A stretch of 64,000 nucleotides of DNA from Pseudoneurospora amorphoporcata (lineage: Eukaryota > Ascomycota > Sordariomycetes > Sordariales > Sordariaceae). This document shows, piece after piece, positions 61,973 through 64,000 of this stretch. Position 1 is the first letter of the stretch. Every line of letters begins with the position of its first letter. The stretch spans positions 1 to 64,000 of the forward strand of contig MU859252.1 in the NCBI GenBank assembly GCA_033297205.1. Direction: 5' to 3'. Position numbers and translations under genes: made by a program. The notes beneath the pieces are model-generated. The model did not search any database and was not told the origin of the DNA. It worked only from the letters and a program-made list of their open reading frames with translations.

Positions 61973-64000
61973 TGTTGTTGTTGTTGTTATTTTTAACGTC
62001 TACTTCCGCCTCCCGTAGGGCATGAGACGTGCCACATCGGTGAATCTAGCGTACAAAAATGGGAGCAGTGTCCTAACTGTCCACCAAAACCATTAATCCG
62101 AGGGCAACCCGAGGCTTATTGCCAGTGTAAATCACGTGTTGCCCATAGCGTAAACGCGGCCCAACACTTCCAATCGAATCGCCCAGCGAGCGAGCCGCCA
62201 GTATATTGCGGGATCCGTAGAACAAAGGAAAAGACAAAAGAAAGGGCAAAATCACTCCTCCCCGCTCTCGCTCTCGTTCTCCTCCTCCCGTACGGCTTCC
62301 TCCCGCCGTCTAACTCGATGGACCAGCCTGTCCAAATCCGCCGTAACCTCCTCGATCTCATGGCCTTGGCCAACTTCTATCCTTTCGTCCCGTAGGAATC
62401 CGGTAAGATCGTCAGCGGTGCCTCCGTCGTCAATGTGCTGTTGCCAGAGTGTCTGGCGCCAAGCTTTCCTTGTGCAAGTCCACGAGAAGAAGTGGGAGGT
62501 CTGTATTCTGGCAATAAATCGTTGCCAGTAGATACCGATAGCAAGGGAGAGATTCTCCCGCGTAGTCGCCTCGCCTGTAACTGGGGAGACCGCATACGCC
62601 TTCCTGCAGAAGAAAGGATGGAAGGGATTCTTCCAGCTTCCACAGAAGCATGTCAGCAGGGCGTCCTCGTGCTCAAAGCGCTCGTGGTATTCCTTGAAAT
62701 CACCGTGGCCAGACCTGGCCGCGAGGAGATGGTGTAAAGAGCGTCTGTCCAACTCTTTTAGTTCGTCGTTAGGCTTGATAGAGACCCCCAGCCGGTAGTC
62801 TGCATAAGACTCTGGCTTGTTCGCGGCCCACCATGCCTTGAAATCCGTACGTACCTCCCTCTTAGCAAGCCGCCTTGAATGCGCAAGGGTAGCAAGGCCT
62901 TCATTGACTACCTCTCCCCCTTCTGCTCCCGCCTTAGCGAGCTCGTCAGCAATCTCGTTGCCCGTGATGCCCTTGTGGCCAGGAACCCAGCGGACACCCA
63001 CCAGACTGGGGCTATAGCCCTTGCAGGTGGCCCGGAAATCGAGGAAAGCCGCTTGTGACGACGCAGCTGGGGTTCCCCGGAGTCCTCTAATAACGGACGT
63101 GTTATCGAGGCATACCGTAATGCGTAGGCGGGCCTGTACCTCCGGAAAGAGCGCCACAGCGGCCTTGAGACCATGCCGCGCCCCTTCCGCCTCCGCATCA
63201 AAAACTTCCGCATATTCTAATTGACCGCATCCGCGGCCAAGTTCTGTCTATCCTTGGAAGATTACGTAGCCAAAGCCTACGCACTCGCCCTCTGGTCTTT
63301 CTTCTTCGGCGTCGGGGTCCTCCGCGTGCGCTGGAAGGCCCATCTGCTTAGCTATCATAGAGCCGTCGGTGTAAACGACGATCTCCGAGGGATCTAGTTG
63401 GAGAAGCCATTCTTTGAAATCCTTGGCAGCCCTATCCTTAGATGTGGGCGCTGGATCCTTGTGAGTGTCTCCGTTATAGACGGGCGGCTGTAGAATCGGC
63501 CGCGGAAAAGGCAAGGCGAGTTGGGCAGCCGTCTGTAGCGTTGTAGGGCGGCGGGGCAGGCCGTGCGGCGTTACTCGGAATTCTGAAAGACGCGGGACGA
63601 GCGGGTGGGCGGGATCTAAGGTAAGGAGGCGCACAGCGTGCCGCCGGCGGGCCGCTTCTAGAAGAAGGGGGACGGGGGGCAGGCTAGCTTCGCGGTAGAG
63701 AATGGCAAGGCGCGTCGTTCTCCATACCGGTAAACTAGCGCGGATGGCAATATTGACCGCCGTCTGCACTTTATAGACGAGGTCCGTTAGTCCATTGTTA
63801 ATAAGCGGAAACTCCCCTTATTTACGGTAAAGGGCGTACTTCTTATAGCCTGGCCACCAGATTTCAGAGCCAAATAGGGCCTTTAGTAGGACGACAGCCT
63901 TCATAGCCTTCATCATGGAGCCTGGAGGAGCGCCGTGGTAGACTCTGTTGAGACCGCGTATGTGGCGGACTACCTGTTTGGCGGAGGCGAGCCTGTGCTC
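61973..64000 (-). mobile_element. 3' part of a Tad-like LINE (runs off the right edge)
   Basis: The ORF2 C-terminus lies at 62252-64000. It is followed on the minus strand by about 280 bp of 3' untranslated sequence ending in an (AAC)n tract near 61973-61990, as expected of a target-primed insertion tail. The 5' part is outside the window, so length and target duplication cannot be judged. Confidence 0.8.
62252..64000 (-). pseudogene. LINE ORF2 C-terminus with RNase H domain
   Basis: The minus-strand frame is continuous except for stops near 63818 (LYRK*GEFPL) and at 63245-63247 (GYVIFQG*TELG). It reads LKALFGSEIWWPGYKKY, then IAIRASLPVWRTTRLAILYR, typical of the region after the reverse transcriptase in Tad-clade elements. 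The RNase HI domain has its acidic set in VVYTDGS, VFDAEAEG, VCLDNTSV and GNEIADELAKAG. The C-terminus contains LTCFCGSWKNPFHPFFC, a Cys/His-containing block, and an acidic end (EENESESGEE). The single TAG stops fit RIP-type changes. It is non-functional in this copy as read. Confidence 0.85.

Overview
The window is draft nuclear sequence from a filamentous ascomycete, most likely a sordariomycete close to Neurospora or Sordaria. Four things point there: short GT-AG introns (mostly 55-150 bp) with CTAAC-type branch sites; a dispersed single 5S rRNA gene with a TATA box at -29; C-to-T and G-to-A decay of transposons that looks like RIP (repeat-induced point mutation), turning Gln and Trp codons into TAG; and a gene set typical of that class. 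One 10-N gap (47032-47041) shows it is an assembled scaffold.

Layout. 0-7.4 kb: a truncated LTR, a decayed SEY1-like fragment, then a divergent pair, an EMI1-like twin-CX9C protein and YME2, with a tRNA-Arg(ACG) gene antisense inside the last YME2 intron. 7.4-30.2 kb: a transposon-rich accessory island. It holds a 5S-derived chimeric small-RNA locus, a candidate MITE, a complete but decayed Ty3/gypsy element with 5-bp target duplications, solo LTRs of three families, a pogo/Fot1-like remnant, a HET-ankyrin gene, an F-box/ankyrin pseudogene, a copia remnant and a duplicated hsp70 fragment. 30.6-53 kb: a housekeeping block with hsp70, a dienelactone-hydrolase-family gene, two tandem paralogues of an unrecognised family, RNase H2 subunit A, CENP-C/Mif2, SEY1 and a fructosamine-3-kinase-like gene. 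53-64 kb: a second accessory region with a decayed membrane-protein gene, two 100-bp MITEs, a small SesA/NACHT-N-like gene with an amyloid-motif-like tail, the 5S rRNA gene, a chitinase-like pseudogene broken by a solo LTR and stop codons, and the 3' part of a Tad-like LINE running off the right edge.

How the parts relate. The housekeeping genes are functionally unrelated: mitochondrial inner membrane (YME2), cytosolic chaperone (hsp70), genome maintenance (RNase H2A, CENP-C), ER shape (SEY1) and metabolite repair (fructosamine kinase). The accessory genes (HET-ankyrin, SesA-like) belong to families tied to vegetative incompatibility and programmed cell death. The island records its own history: a roughly 600-bp segment at 8.1-8.7 kb has an inverted copy at 23.0-24.3 kb that carries two solo LTRs, and the first copy keeps both empty target sites. 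Short pieces of nearby host genes (SEY1 twice, hsp70 once, 5S once) recur as displaced copies. All coordinates, splice sites and motifs were read by eye; no database search was run, so family names rest on recognised motifs.
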